DNA of 64,000 nucleotides, taken from contig JAHLLG010000002.1 of the NCBI GenBank assembly GCA_020444275.1, positions 62,001 through 126,000 on the forward strand, written 5' to 3'. The position numbers and the translations under genes were made by a program. The notes under the pieces are model-generated. The model was not told where the DNA came from. It searched no databases and worked only from the letters and a program-made list of their open reading frames with translations. Below, piece after piece: positions 9,252 through 18,197 of the stretch. The stretch's first letter is position 1, and each line of letters opens with the position of its first letter. The stretch is from Bacteroidota bacterium. Its GTDB lineage: Bacteria > Bacteroidota > Bacteroidia > Bacteroidales > UBA12077.

Positions 9252-9497
9252 TTAATCCGTGTTAAATAGCTTGTCTAATAAATAACGAATATTATCTGGC
9301 GATATATTTTGATACTCTTTTCCATCAATCGTAAGAATAGGTCCGTTTTCACAGTTTCCATAACAATGATTTCCGTGAAAATATACCTGATCTTCTAACT
9401 GATTTGTTTTTAAATATTCTTTTATGATCTGAACAGTTTGTTTATTACCTCTTGAAAAACATGAGCTTCCTAAACAAATTACTATTTCTTTTTTCAT
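9252..9497 (-). CDS. Stand-alone thioredoxin-fold [2Fe-2S] ferredoxin
   Basis: 81 residues from the ATG at 9497, chosen over an upstream TTG (9521) because AGG lies 9 bases before it. The ligands are CLGSSC and CYGNC, the spacing of NuoE-type thioredoxin-like [2Fe-2S] domains, with the usual ENGPILTIDGKEY strand after them. It would carry electrons to or from a neighbour. It is first in the leftward operon, 31 bases before the sensory hydrogenase, so its likely partner is that sensor. It also happens to be the domain whose cysteines have been lost from the neighbouring HydB. Confidence 0.85.
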   Translation of the reverse strand: MKKEIVICLGSSCFSRGNKQTVQIIKEYLKTNQLEDQVYFHGNHCYGNCENGPILTIDGKEYQNISPDNIRYLLDKLFNTD

Positions 9498-9691
9498 GAA
9501 TAATAACCTGGTTTTAATCAAAAGATTTTAATCATAATGCATAAAAATTAGTGCAAGATAGCCATTTTTATTGATATGATTGCATTTAATAATGGATATA
9601 TAAATTGTTGATGTTGATTGGTTTATGGTATGAACTGTATAACGTGCATTGAATCAGAAATATATTAATTGTGTGTAAGCATTAAGTAGTA

Positions 9692-9709
9692 CTGTTAATT
9701 AAATAACAA
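9692..9709 (+). promoter_or_regulatory. Rex-like operator in the hyd divergent promoter
   Basis: CTGTTAATTAAATAACAA matches the Rex palindrome (TTGTTAA, 4 bases, TTAACAA) in 12 of 14 arm positions. It sits in the 280-base region between the ferredoxin/sensor operon and hydCBA, 27 bases upstream of a TAnnTTTG element. A rex gene lies in the same island. Confidence 0.65.
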
Positions 9710-9735
9710 TGTTTAGAAAATAACAATAAAATTCG

Positions 9736-9743
9736 TATATTTG
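9736..9743 (+). promoter_or_regulatory. Minus-7 element for hydCBA
   Basis: TATATTTG fits the Bacteroidota TAnnTTTG element, 35 bases before the hydC start. The upstream TTTG partner is poor (TTAG region at 9713), which suits a promoter that depends on regulation. The rest of 9498-9777 shows no gene. Confidence 0.5.
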
Positions 9744-9777
9744 TGAAATAACTTAATTTGATATTAAAAAAGTATTT

Positions 9778-10239
9778 ATGGCTGATTTGGAAAAGATATT
9801 AGAACAGTATCCGTTTGTTCAACGCGATAATCTGATACCAATTCTACAGGAAATTCAGGATAATTATGGATACCTGTCGGAAGAAGCTATTGTGAAGGTT
9901 GGGAGGTATCTTAAGATGCCAACAGCAAAAATATATGGATTAGCTAGTTTTTATCATCATTTTAGGTTTAATACAAAAGGAAAATATCATATAAAAGTTT
10001 GTAATGGAACTTCTTGCCATGCCAGACTAAATACATTAATTATACAGAAGATTGAAAAACTAGTAGGAATAAAAAACGAAGAGGTGACCAAAGATGGCTT
10101 ATTTAGTATTGAAGAGACATCTTGTATGGCTGCTTGTGGAAACGGCCCGGTAATGAGTATTAATGATGAATTCTACCCTGATCTGACAATAGAAAAAGTT
10201 AAGGAAATTATAGATTCGTATAAACGGTTAGAAGAATAG
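9778..10239 (+). CDS. hydC: HydC / NuoE-like [2Fe-2S] subunit of the multimeric [FeFe]-hydrogenase
   Basis: 153 residues, the normal length of NuoE/HydC/HndA proteins. An N-terminal helical bundle (VQRDNLIPILQEIQDNYGYLS; IYGLASFYHHF) is followed by the thioredoxin-like ferredoxin domain with CNGTSC and CMAAC as the four ligands of one [2Fe-2S] cluster. In HydABC enzymes this subunit passes electrons between the flavin subunit and the hydrogenase subunit. Its stop is four bases before the hydB start, and a Rex-like operator with a promoter element precedes it, so it leads the operon. Confidence 0.9.
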   Translation: MADLEKILEQYPFVQRDNLIPILQEIQDNYGYLSEEAIVKVGRYLKMPTAKIYGLASFYHHFRFNTKGKYHIKVCNGTSCHARLNTLIIQKIEKLVGIKNEEVTKDGLFSIEETSCMAACGNGPVMSINDEFYPDLTIEKVKEIIDSYKRLEE

Positions 10240-10243
10240 GATT

Positions 10244-12193
10244 ATGCCTGAAAATAAAAAATATGCATATCAAGAGTTTTTAATTGATAAGGTTCTCAAA
10301 AAACAGGAGATCATCAGTGATCCTAAAGATTTAGCAGTTATAAACCATATTAAGCAAAAAAGTATTGAGAAACCGGTTATTACGGTTAGTATAAACTCTT
10401 CATCGGTTGTTGTTGGAGCACATAAGGTAAAAGAAAAAATTAACGAATATCTGGTTGAACGAAATATTGATGCCAAAATAATTACTGTGGGGAGCTTAGG
10501 TATAACTTCACTGGAAACAATTATATCGGTACAATTACCAGGTAAATGCAGATTGTTTTATCAGAAAGTTACGCTTAAGAATATCATCTCTATATTAGAT
10601 GGTACCTTTAATAATTTTATTCAGGAAGAAAATGTCTTGGGTCAGTTAAAAGATGACCTTCACGATCCCTGGGAAAAAGTACCGTATCTGCAGGAATTAG
10701 CATATTTTAAAAATCAGCAACGACTAATTTTAAAAAACTGCGGATTTATAAATCCCGAATCGGTTGAAGAGTACGTTGCCTTTGGTGGTTATAAATCATT
10801 CTATAAAGCAATTAATTTTCATACACCTGAGGAAGTTTGCAACATTATTACAGAAAGTAAATTACGAGGAAGAGGAGGAGAGGGCTTTCCCACAGGTAAA
10901 AAATGGCAGATTGCACGGGAAACACCAAGCGATCAAAAATATTTAATTTGTAACGCTGGAGAAAGTGATCCGGGAGGTTTTATGGAGCGATTGCTCATGG
11001 AAAGTGATCCTCATAAAGTAGTTGAAGGTGTTGCTATTTCAGCTTATGCCATTGGTGCTCAGAAAGCATATATTTATATTGAATCCGAATACGAAATTGC
11101 TGTGCAAAGAATAAAGAAAGCCATTCAGCAAGCAAAAGATTTTGGCTTTCTAGGACATGATATCCTGGAAACAGGATATAATCTGGATATTATTGTAAAG
11201 CGTGGAGCAGGTGCCTACGTGTGTGGCGAAGAAACAGCTTTAATAAGCAGTTTAGAGGGAAAGCGAGGTAAACCAAATTCAAAGCCACCATATCCTGCCA
11301 CAAAAGGGTTGAATAGGCAACCAACAGTAGTTAATAACGTAGAAACTTTGGTAAATGTTCCAGTTATTTTGGAAAAAGGAATTGATTGGTATAAGTCAAT
11401 TGGTACTGAAGATAGCAAAGGGACAAAGGTTTTCTCAGTATCGGGGAAAGTTGATTTTACCTGTTTAGCGGAAGTAGAGATGGGCACAAAATTACGCGAC
11501 GTAATTTATCGAGTAGCTGGCGGTATTAAAAATGGAAAGCGTTTTAAAGCTGTACATATAGGAGGTCCTTCTGGTGGCAGCTTAACGGAAAAACATCTCG
11601 ATACGGTAATTGATTACGAATCAGTTATGCTTACAGGTGTTTCATTAGGTTCGGCAGGAATGGTTGTGCTCGACGAAGATAACTGTATAATCGATATGGT
11701 TAAATATTTTATGAGTTTTATGCAAAAAGAGAGCTGTGGAATATGTATTCCATGTCGTGAAGGAACCCGACGGATGCATGAAATTTTGGAAAACATCACG
11801 AAGAAACCTAAAGATGAAAATGGACATACAACCTTGCAACGATTTAAAGGTGTTACTCAACTGGAAAGTTTAGCTGAAGTTTTAAAAGACACTTCAATGT
11901 GTGGATTGGGAAAAAAAGCTTCTAATCCGGTGTTAAGTACCTTAAAATGGTTTCGCGATGAGTATGAAGATCATATTTTTGAGCGAAAATGTAGCGCCGG
12001 CATTTGTCAGGAATTACGTTCATTCGAAATCGATGTGGATGCTTGTACCGGATGCACACTGTGTGCTAAAAAATGTCCGACCGGTGCTATTGTCGGAACA
12101 GCAAAAAATGCACATTTTATTGTGCAGGATAAATGTATTGGTTGCGGAATTTGTTTTGATACTTGCAAATTTTCAGCCGTCATAAGCAAATAA
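10244..12193 (+). CDS. hydB: HydB / NuoF-like NAD(H)- and FMN-binding hydrogenase subunit with a cysteine-less N-terminal ferredoxin domain
   Basis: 649 residues. RGRGGEGFPTGKKW and GAGAYVCGEETALI form the FMN/NADH site; SCGICIPCREG plus CGLG hold a [4Fe-4S] cluster; the C-terminal CTGCTLCAKKCP and CIGCGICFDTCK add two more. The protein exchanges electrons with NAD(H), and in bifurcating HydABC with ferredoxin as well. The N-terminal thioredoxin-like domain (about 45-112) normally binds [2Fe-2S] through C-x4-C and C-x3-C; here the same spacings are S49-x4-S54 and S84-x3-T88, so all four ligands are gone. The fold seems kept. Second gene of hydCBA, 8 bases before hydA. Confidence 0.9.
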   Translation: MPENKKYAYQEFLIDKVLKKQEIISDPKDLAVINHIKQKSIEKPVITVSINSSSVVVGAHKVKEKINEYLVERNIDAKIITVGSLGITSLETIISVQLPGKCRLFYQKVTLKNIISILDGTFNNFIQEENVLGQLKDDLHDPWEKVPYLQELAYFKNQQRLILKNCGFINPESVEEYVAFGGYKSFYKAINFHTPEEVCNIITESKLRGRGGEGFPTGKKWQIARETPSDQKYLICNAGESDPGGFMERLLMESDPHKVVEGVAISAYAIGAQKAYIYIESEYEIAVQRIKKAIQQAKDFGFLGHDILETGYNLDIIVKRGAGAYVCGEETALISSLEGKRGKPNSKPPYPATKGLNRQPTVVNNVETLVNVPVILEKGIDWYKSIGTEDSKGTKVFSVSGKVDFTCLAEVEMGTKLRDVIYRVAGGIKNGKRFKAVHIGGPSGGSLTEKHLDTVIDYESVMLTGVSLGSAGMVVLDEDNCIIDMVKYFMSFMQKESCGICIPCREGTRRMHEILENITKKPKDENGHTTLQRFKGVTQLESLAEVLKDTSMCGLGKKASNPVLSTLKWFRDEYEDHIFERKCSAGICQELRSFEIDVDACTGCTLCAKKCPTGAIVGTAKNAHFIVQDKCIGCGICFDTCKFSAVISK

Positions 12194-12201
12194 AAGTTAT
12201 T

Positions 12202-13926
12202 ATGCTGATTGATATTCAAGTAAATAATAAAAAGATACAAGCCAAAAAGGGTGAAACGATTTTAGAAACTCTAAGTCGTAATGGAATAAAAGTTCCTACC
12301 TTATGCCGAATGGAAAATTTTACACCCACAGGAGCTTGCCGGATGTGTGTTGTTGAGGTAGAAGGAAAATCCGGATTAATACCTTCATGCTCTTATCCTG
12401 TGGAGGAATCTCTTAAGATAAAAACGCATTCACCGCGGGTTTTGAAAGCACGAAAAATGCTTGTGGAACTTTTACTTTCTAACCATCCTGATGACTGCTT
12501 ATATTGTGCCAGCAATGGAAATTGTGAATTGCAGGATATGGCTGTTGAGCTGAACATTCGCGAACGCAGAATTTCCGGCGAAAAAACAAAAGCCAACATA
12601 GATCAGTCGAGTCCGGGAATTGTTAGAGATCCGGCAAAATGTATTTTATGTGGCCGTTGTGTAAGAGTATGCGAAGAGATACTGGGAGTTTCAACTTTCG
12701 ACTTTTATAAGCGTGGAAACAAAACGGCAATTACCACCAGCATGAATAAGGATTTGAACTTTTCAAATTGTATTCATTGCGGTCAGTGTTTGTTGGTATG
12801 CCCGACAGGTTCATTACACGAAAAAACGAGTATCGATATTGTGAATCAAATGCTTAGTCATGATGATACAAAAGTAGTGGTTCAGTATTCTCCAACAATT
12901 GCAGCTTCAATTGCTGAAGAGTTAGGATATCGATCAAATAAAGATGTGAACCAGGTGTTAAATGCTATATTACGAAAAATAGGCTTTGATAAAGTTTTTG
13001 ATTCATCCTTTGCGGCAGATGTTGCTTTGTATGAGCAATCTGCAGAACTGGCAGACAGAATTAAGCATGAAGAAAATTTACCCATGTTAAGTAGCTGCTG
13101 TCCTGGGTGGATAAAACACATGGAACAATCACATCCCGATATGATCGATTTTGTTTCTACTACAAAATCGCCTCAGCAAATCATGGGTACATTAATAAAG
13201 AGTTATTTAACAGAAAAAGAAGAGTTTGCTCCTGAAAATATCTTTTCTGTATCCGTAATGCCGTGCACTGCCAAGAAATTTGAAGCCCAACGCGAAGAGA
13301 TGACACATAAAGGAGTATCTGATATTGATGCAGTGATAACAACACGTGAATTGTTAAATCTGATAAAATTATATGGTATAGATATTCATTCAGTGGCCGA
13401 AGAGCTAACGGATGCTCCTTTTAATACCAGAAGTTCTGCAGCGAAGCTTGTTTCGGTAACTGGTGGGTTATCGGAAGGAATTGTTCGTACCTTAAGCTAT
13501 CATTTAACGGGAAAAGAGTTAGGTAACTTAAAAATAACTAAACTTCGAGGATTAAAGGATAGAAAAGAGGTATATGTTAAAGTTGGCGGACAGGAAATAG
13601 GAATTGCAGTGGTTAGTGGATTAAAAAATGCGAATAAGCTGATTGAAGAAATCCGCGACGGGAAAAGCAAAGTACATTTTATTGAAGTTATGGCTTGTCC
13701 GGGTGGTTGCATTAATGGAGGAGGGCAGCCATTTTGTAATGATGAAAAAGTATTGAGGAATAAGTCCAAAACAATTTATGATTTGGATCAAAAAGAAGCA
13801 ATAAAAGTAGCCCATAAAAATTCAGGACTGGTTAACTTATATAAAGATTTTATAGGAGATCCACTGGGTGAGAAAGCTACCAAATTGCTTCATACAAAAT
13901 ATAGTAAACGGGACGTATTACTTTAA
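12202..13926 (+). CDS. hydA: HydA catalytic [FeFe]-hydrogenase subunit
   Basis: From ATG 12202 (a TTG at 12163 would overlap hydB) the protein is 574 residues, the length of clostridial CpI, and the key residues fall at the same numbers. N-terminal [2Fe-2S] uses Cys35, 46, 49 and 63; HPDDCLYCASNGNC is the His-Cys [4Fe-4S] site; CILCGRCVRVCE and CIHCGQCLLVCP hold two more clusters. H-cluster loops are intact: SSCCPGW (Cys299 proton-transfer, Cys300 ligand), MPCTAKK (Cys355) and EVMACPGGCINGGGQP (Cys499, Cys503). It makes or oxidises H2 in the cytoplasm with HydB and HydC, needing HydE, HydF and HydG for its di-iron site. Confidence 0.95.
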   Translation: MLIDIQVNNKKIQAKKGETILETLSRNGIKVPTLCRMENFTPTGACRMCVVEVEGKSGLIPSCSYPVEESLKIKTHSPRVLKARKMLVELLLSNHPDDCLYCASNGNCELQDMAVELNIRERRISGEKTKANIDQSSPGIVRDPAKCILCGRCVRVCEEILGVSTFDFYKRGNKTAITTSMNKDLNFSNCIHCGQCLLVCPTGSLHEKTSIDIVNQMLSHDDTKVVVQYSPTIAASIAEELGYRSNKDVNQVLNAILRKIGFDKVFDSSFAADVALYEQSAELADRIKHEENLPMLSSCCPGWIKHMEQSHPDMIDFVSTTKSPQQIMGTLIKSYLTEKEEFAPENIFSVSVMPCTAKKFEAQREEMTHKGVSDIDAVITTRELLNLIKLYGIDIHSVAEELTDAPFNTRSSAAKLVSVTGGLSEGIVRTLSYHLTGKELGNLKITKLRGLKDRKEVYVKVGGQEIGIAVVSGLKNANKLIEEIRDGKSKVHFIEVMACPGGCINGGGQPFCNDEKVLRNKSKTIYDLDQKEAIKVAHKNSGLVNLYKDFIGDPLGEKATKLLHTKYSKRDVLL

Positions 13927-13938
13927 TTCGATGGATTT

Positions 13939-15921
13939 ATGTCAAATAGAGGAAGAGATCTGGTTTATACAGTAAAGAACAGGTGTAGAGTTTGTTACAC
14001 CTGCGTAAGGGAGTGTCCGGCGAAAGCTATTAAAATTATTAACGGACAAGCTGAGGTACTTAATGAACGCTGTATTGTTTGCGGAAACTGCACGAAAGTT
14101 TGTAGTCAGGGTGCTAAGGTGTATCTTAATACAGTCGATCGGGTATATTCTTTATTAAAAAACGGACGAAAAAATGTGGCTATCGTAGCACCCAGTTTTC
14201 CAGCAGAATTTAAAGAAATATCAAATTATAAAATCTTTGTTTCCATGGTCAGATCTATTGGCTTCGACGTAGTTTCTGAGGTCGCTTTTGGTGCTGATCT
14301 GGTTGCAAAAAAGTACAGAGAACTTATTGATAATGAAGCAGGAAAACTTTATATCTCTTCAGATTGTCCGGCAGTAGTTTCCTATATTGAACATTACCAT
14401 TCGGCTTTAGTAAAAGATTTAGCACCAATTGCATCGCCTATGGTAGCCATGTCGAGAGTAATGAAAAGAAAATATGGCGATGATATAAATATCATTTTTA
14501 TAGGTCCTTGTGTGGCAAAAAAAGCAGAAACCAACGAGGTTGACGAAATGATAACTTTTACTGAATTACGCGATGTGTTTGAGGAAAAAGCTATAACACA
14601 AAAAACGGTTCAGCCTACCGAATTTGATCCTCCATTGGGAGGTAAAGGAGCAATATTTCCTGTGAGCAGAGGTTTATTGCAGACAGCAGGAATCACAGAC
14701 GATGTTTTTGATGGTAATATAATTGTGGCCGAAGGCAGAAATAACTTCCAGGAAGCTATTAAAGAATTTGAAGATGGATTATTACGTTCTCAGCATCTCG
14801 AATTACTAAGTTGCGATGGGTGTATTATGGGGCCTGGAATGTCGAGCAAAGGAAAGCATTATACACGTCGGATTTTGGTTAATAATTATGTGCAAAAGAA
14901 AATAAATAGCCTCAATCAAAAAGACTGGGAAAAGGAGATTGATAAATACATTGATATAAATCTGGAGGCTAAGTTTAAACCTAAACACAAATCGCTTAAA
15001 TTTCCCGATTGGAAAGAAGTTGAGAAGGTATTAGAGTCAATGGGAAAAACCGATCCAAAAGATCATTTGAATTGTGGTGCCTGTGGTTATGAGTCGTGCG
15101 AAGAGCATGCTATGGCCATAGTACAGGGGCTGGCCGAAAACGAAATGTGTTTGCCGTATACCATTGAGAAACTCCACAATTCGGTTAACGAACTGGCAGT
15201 AACCAACGAGAAATTAAGTTCCATAAAGCAAGCACTGAAACAGTCAGAGAAGATGGCAAGTATGGGCCAATTGTCAGCAGGTATTGCTCACGAACTAAAT
15301 AACCCACTGGGGGTAGTGGTAATGTACGCAAATATTTTATTAGATGAGGCACCTAAAGATTCACCAATTCATAAAGATTTAAAACTTATTGTTGATCAAA
15401 CCAACCGATGCAAAAAAATTGTAGGCGGATTACTTAACTTTGCACGTAAAAATCAGGTTAACTCTGAAAAAATAAATGTGGTAAATCTTGCTGAGCAAAG
15501 TTTACAGGCAGTTGTTATTCCAAAGGAAATTAACGTTAAGGTCGATTCGGAGCAGATAACTGATGCATATGCGATGATCGATCATGAGCAAATGACCCAG
15601 GTTCTTACTAATCTTATAAAAAATGCTATAGATGCTATGCCGGATGGTGGAAATATTGATGTTAAACTTGAAGAGGAAAACGATCATGTAATTTTTAAGG
15701 TAAAGGATACGGGTGTTGGAATAGAGAAAGAGGCACTGGATAAAATCTTTGAACCATTTTATACAACCAAAGGAATTGGCGAAGGAACAGGATTAGGACT
15801 TGCAACTGCATATGGAATTGTAAAAATGCATAAAGGGAAAATAACGGTATTTTCTAATACAGATGAGAAAGAGGGTCAAACAGGAACAGAATTTAGAATC
15901 TCAATACCACGTTATCAATAA
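13939..15921 (+). CDS. Sensory hydrogenase-like module fused to a histidine kinase
   Basis: Paralogue of the PAS-type sensor at 7358. Order: two [4Fe-4S] motifs (CRVCYTCVRECP, CIVCGNCTKVC), an H-cluster-like domain (about 80-310), a CGACGYESCEEH Fe-S domain (about 375-400), a coiled coil, then HisKA (phospho-His in AGIAHELNNP) and HATPase with NLIKNAIDAM, DTGVGI and GTGLGLA. H-cluster loops are SSDCP (Cys143, with Asp142 where catalytic enzymes have Cys), IGPC (Cys191) and SCDGCIMGPG (Cys292, Cys295). It should turn H2 or redox state into phosphorylation. It lies 12 bases after hydA and 12 before a receiver protein, its likely partner. Confidence 0.88.
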   Translation: MSNRGRDLVYTVKNRCRVCYTCVRECPAKAIKIINGQAEVLNERCIVCGNCTKVCSQGAKVYLNTVDRVYSLLKNGRKNVAIVAPSFPAEFKEISNYKIFVSMVRSIGFDVVSEVAFGADLVAKKYRELIDNEAGKLYISSDCPAVVSYIEHYHSALVKDLAPIASPMVAMSRVMKRKYGDDINIIFIGPCVAKKAETNEVDEMITFTELRDVFEEKAITQKTVQPTEFDPPLGGKGAIFPVSRGLLQTAGITDDVFDGNIIVAEGRNNFQEAIKEFEDGLLRSQHLELLSCDGCIMGPGMSSKGKHYTRRILVNNYVQKKINSLNQKDWEKEIDKYIDINLEAKFKPKHKSLKFPDWKEVEKVLESMGKTDPKDHLNCGACGYESCEEHAMAIVQGLAENEMCLPYTIEKLHNSVNELAVTNEKLSSIKQALKQSEKMASMGQLSAGIAHELNNPLGVVVMYANILLDEAPKDSPIHKDLKLIVDQTNRCKKIVGGLLNFARKNQVNSEKINVVNLAEQSLQAVVIPKEINVKVDSEQITDAYAMIDHEQMTQVLTNLIKNAIDAMPDGGNIDVKLEEENDHVIFKVKDTGVGIEKEALDKIFEPFYTTKGIGEGTGLGLATAYGIVKMHKGKITVFSNTDEKEGQTGTEFRISIPRYQ

Positions 15922-15933
15922 AAACCGAAAGTT

Positions 15934-16323
15934 ATGACAAACAACAAAGTGATTTTAATTGCTGATGATGATGAGGATTATCTATTTCAGATGGAACATT
16001 ACATCAAGAGTTTCGGGTTTGAAGTTTTAAAAGCTCAAAGTCAGAAAGAAGCAGAGGTGCTTATTGAGAATACCAAACCTGATTTGGCTATCTTTGATTT
16101 AATGATGGAAAATGATGACAGCGGTTTTATTTTGTGTTACAAAATGAAACGCAAACATCCTGATGTGCCTATTATCTTGGCAACAGCAGTTGCATCAGAA
16201 ACAGGAATTTCTTTTGGTGTTAACGACGAAACAAAACAATGGATAAAAGCTGATTTGTATCTGGAAAAAGGAATACGAAAAGATCAGTTACATCGCGAAA
16301 TCAATAAATTATTAAAGATATAG
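15934..16323 (+). CDS. Single-domain response regulator
   Basis: 129 residues, one receiver domain and nothing else. IADDDED supplies the acidic pocket, IFDLMMEND the phospho-acceptor Asp, and LEKG takes the place of the conserved KP loop, so that part is unusual. There is no DNA-binding domain, so it must pass its signal by protein contact, for example in a phosphorelay to the hybrid kinase that follows. It starts 12 bases after the hydrogenase-kinase gene. Confidence 0.85.
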   Translation: MTNNKVILIADDDEDYLFQMEHYIKSFGFEVLKAQSQKEAEVLIENTKPDLAIFDLMMENDDSGFILCYKMKRKHPDVPIILATAVASETGISFGVNDETKQWIKADLYLEKGIRKDQLHREINKLLKI

Positions 16324-16377
16324 TAATTTGACCTGTTAACGTTTTATTTACGCTAGAGGTCTTAAGACTAACTGAGC

Positions 16378-17496
16378 ATGAAGAATTTAAAAATAATGGT
16401 AGTGGATGACGAACCTGGAATACGTTCAGGTGTAAGCCGTATTTTAAGTAATTATTCGGTTAGTTATCCATTTATGGATGACGACATCGGGTTTGATATT
16501 CTGGAGGTGGGAAGCGGTGAAGAGGCCATTGAAAAGGTAAAATCGGAACCTATCGACATTGTTCTGCTAGATAATAAATTACCGGGAATTCAGGGAACCG
16601 AAGTTCTTGAATTTATTAACAAAAATAAACCTGAAATTCTGGTTATGATGATTACTTCGTATGCTTCGCTTGAGCTGGCGGTTAAAGCAACAAATAACGG
16701 GGCGCATGATTTTATACCCAAACCGTTTACTCCACAGGAACTGAAATCTTCCATAGAAAATGTATCGAAGCATATTTTCTTGCGGGGAATGACCAAAAAA
16801 CTGAATAAAGAAGGAAAAGAAATCAGGTATCAGTTTTTATCTGTATTGTCGCATGAGCTTAAATCTCCGTTAAATGCTATTGAAGGATATTTAAGAATGA
16901 TGCAAGATAAAGAAGCGGGCGAAAACATTGCCGATTATGAGCAAATGATTGATAGATCATTGCATCGTATTAAAGGTATGCGTAACCTGATTATGGATTT
17001 GTTAGATTTGACCAAAATCAAGTTGGAGAAGAAAGAAGATAAAATTACACAGGTAAAGTTAAGTGATATTGCACAAAACGCTATCGAAGCTATCAACCCA
17101 TATGCGATACAAAAAGATGTGCAAATTGAACTGGATGATGAACAGCAAGTTGAAATGAATGCCGATCCCGGAGATATGGAGATATTATTTAATAACCTGA
17201 TTTCAAATGCCGTGAAATATAACAACGATGGTGGAAAAGTTACCGTTCGTTTAAAGAAAGAAGATCGCAATCTTTCAATTGCTGTAACTGATACAGGAAT
17301 TGGTATGGCTGCTGATGAAATTGAGAGTTTGTTTAACGAGTTTTACAGAGTTAAAAAGGAGCAAACTAAGAATATATCAGGAAGTGGATTAGGATTACCT
17401 ATTGTAAAAAATATTGTAGATCTTTATAACGGCAAAATTCAAGTTGATAGTGAAGTTGGTAAAGGTTCAACTTTTTCTGTAATATTGCCGATGTAA
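16378..17496 (+). CDS. Receiver domain fused to a histidine kinase
   Basis: 372 residues. An N-terminal receiver domain (VVDDEPGIRSG, phospho-Asp in VLLDNKLPG, Lys in PKPFTPQEL) is joined to HisKA (LSVLSHELKSPLNA) and HATPase (LFNNLISNAVKYN, DTGIGM, GSGLGLP). Such REC-HK proteins have no membrane sensor and take their input as phosphate on the receiver, so this is a plausible second step after the sensory hydrogenase-kinase two genes upstream. Its own output regulator is not obvious in the window; the receiver protein at 21410 is one candidate. The 54-base gap before it holds no clear promoter. Confidence 0.85.
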   Translation: MKNLKIMVVDDEPGIRSGVSRILSNYSVSYPFMDDDIGFDILEVGSGEEAIEKVKSEPIDIVLLDNKLPGIQGTEVLEFINKNKPEILVMMITSYASLELAVKATNNGAHDFIPKPFTPQELKSSIENVSKHIFLRGMTKKLNKEGKEIRYQFLSVLSHELKSPLNAIEGYLRMMQDKEAGENIADYEQMIDRSLHRIKGMRNLIMDLLDLTKIKLEKKEDKITQVKLSDIAQNAIEAINPYAIQKDVQIELDDEQQVEMNADPGDMEILFNNLISNAVKYNNDGGKVTVRLKKEDRNLSIAVTDTGIGMAADEIESLFNEFYRVKKEQTKNISGSGLGLPIVKNIVDLYNGKIQVDSEVGKGSTFSVILPM

Positions 17497-17537
17497 ATAT
17501 TTTTTGTAAATTGAAAAGTTAATTTAATCTCGAACAT

Positions 17538-18164
17538 ATGAATAAACTTCCGGAAAAAACCATAGGAAGATTAAGTGAATATCGAAGAACGCTACTCAAT
17601 TGTTTGGCCGATGGCAAAACACATATATATTCACATGAATTAGCTAACTTACATAATATAACTGCAGTTCAGGTGCGTCGTGATATTATGTTAATAGGAT
17701 ACTCTACAACGTTAAAAAAAGGATACGATGTAAAAGCACTAATTGATGTGATTGGTGATATTATTGATACCGAACAGGGATTAAATGCAGCGGTAATTGG
17801 TATTGGTAATCTTGGACGAGCAATTACAACGTATTTTAATGGAAAAAGAACAAAACTGCGAATTGCAGCTACCTTTGATACCGATCCGGATAAAACAAAC
17901 CGCGTAATTTCAGGCGTGAAATGTTATCCGATGAGCGAGTTGGAAAAAATCATAAAAGATCAGGACATCTCTATTGGTATTTTAACCGTTCCACCGGAAA
18001 ATGCTGCTGATGTTGCGGAAACATTAATCATGGCAGGAATTAAAGGAATACTAAATTATACATCAACACCTTTAAATGTTTCTCCAAATGTTTACCTCGA
18101 AGAATATGATATGATAACCTCCATTGAAAAGGTTGCATATTTTGTAAAAGAGAAAAATATTTAG
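17538..18164 (+). CDS. rex: Redox-sensing transcriptional repressor Rex
   Basis: 208 residues, typical for Rex. An N-terminal winged helix (RLSEYRRTLLNCL; AVQVRRDIMLIG) is followed by a Rossmann domain with GIGNLGRAI that binds NADH or NAD+, and a C-terminal swap helix (SIEKVAYFVKEK). Rex leaves its TTGTKAAnnnnTTMACAA operators when NADH rises, releasing fermentation and hydrogenase genes. Four such palindromes are in this window, upstream of hydC, the TM1266-TonB-hydG operon, the small ACT-like pair, and hydE, so the local regulon is visible. It sits 41 bases after the hybrid kinase gene. Confidence 0.93.
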   Translation: MNKLPEKTIGRLSEYRRTLLNCLADGKTHIYSHELANLHNITAVQVRRDIMLIGYSTTLKKGYDVKALIDVIGDIIDTEQGLNAAVIGIGNLGRAITTYFNGKRTKLRIAATFDTDPDKTNRVISGVKCYPMSELEKIIKDQDISIGILTVPPENAADVAETLIMAGIKGILNYTSTPLNVSPNVYLEEYDMITSIEKVAYFVKEKNI

Positions 18165-18197
18165 TTTATAAATAACCGGATTAAGTGTTTTTAATTT

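Noticed and set aside
12163-12201. Longer hydA start at TTG 12163
   Set aside because: It would overlap hydB by 31 bases, while the ATG at 12202 gives a 574-residue protein in register with CpI.
9778-13926. Part of respiratory complex I (NuoE-NuoF-NuoG)
   Set aside because: The third gene has a full H-cluster with SSCCPGW, MPCTAKK and ACPGGCINGGGQP, so the set is a trimeric [FeFe]-hydrogenase.
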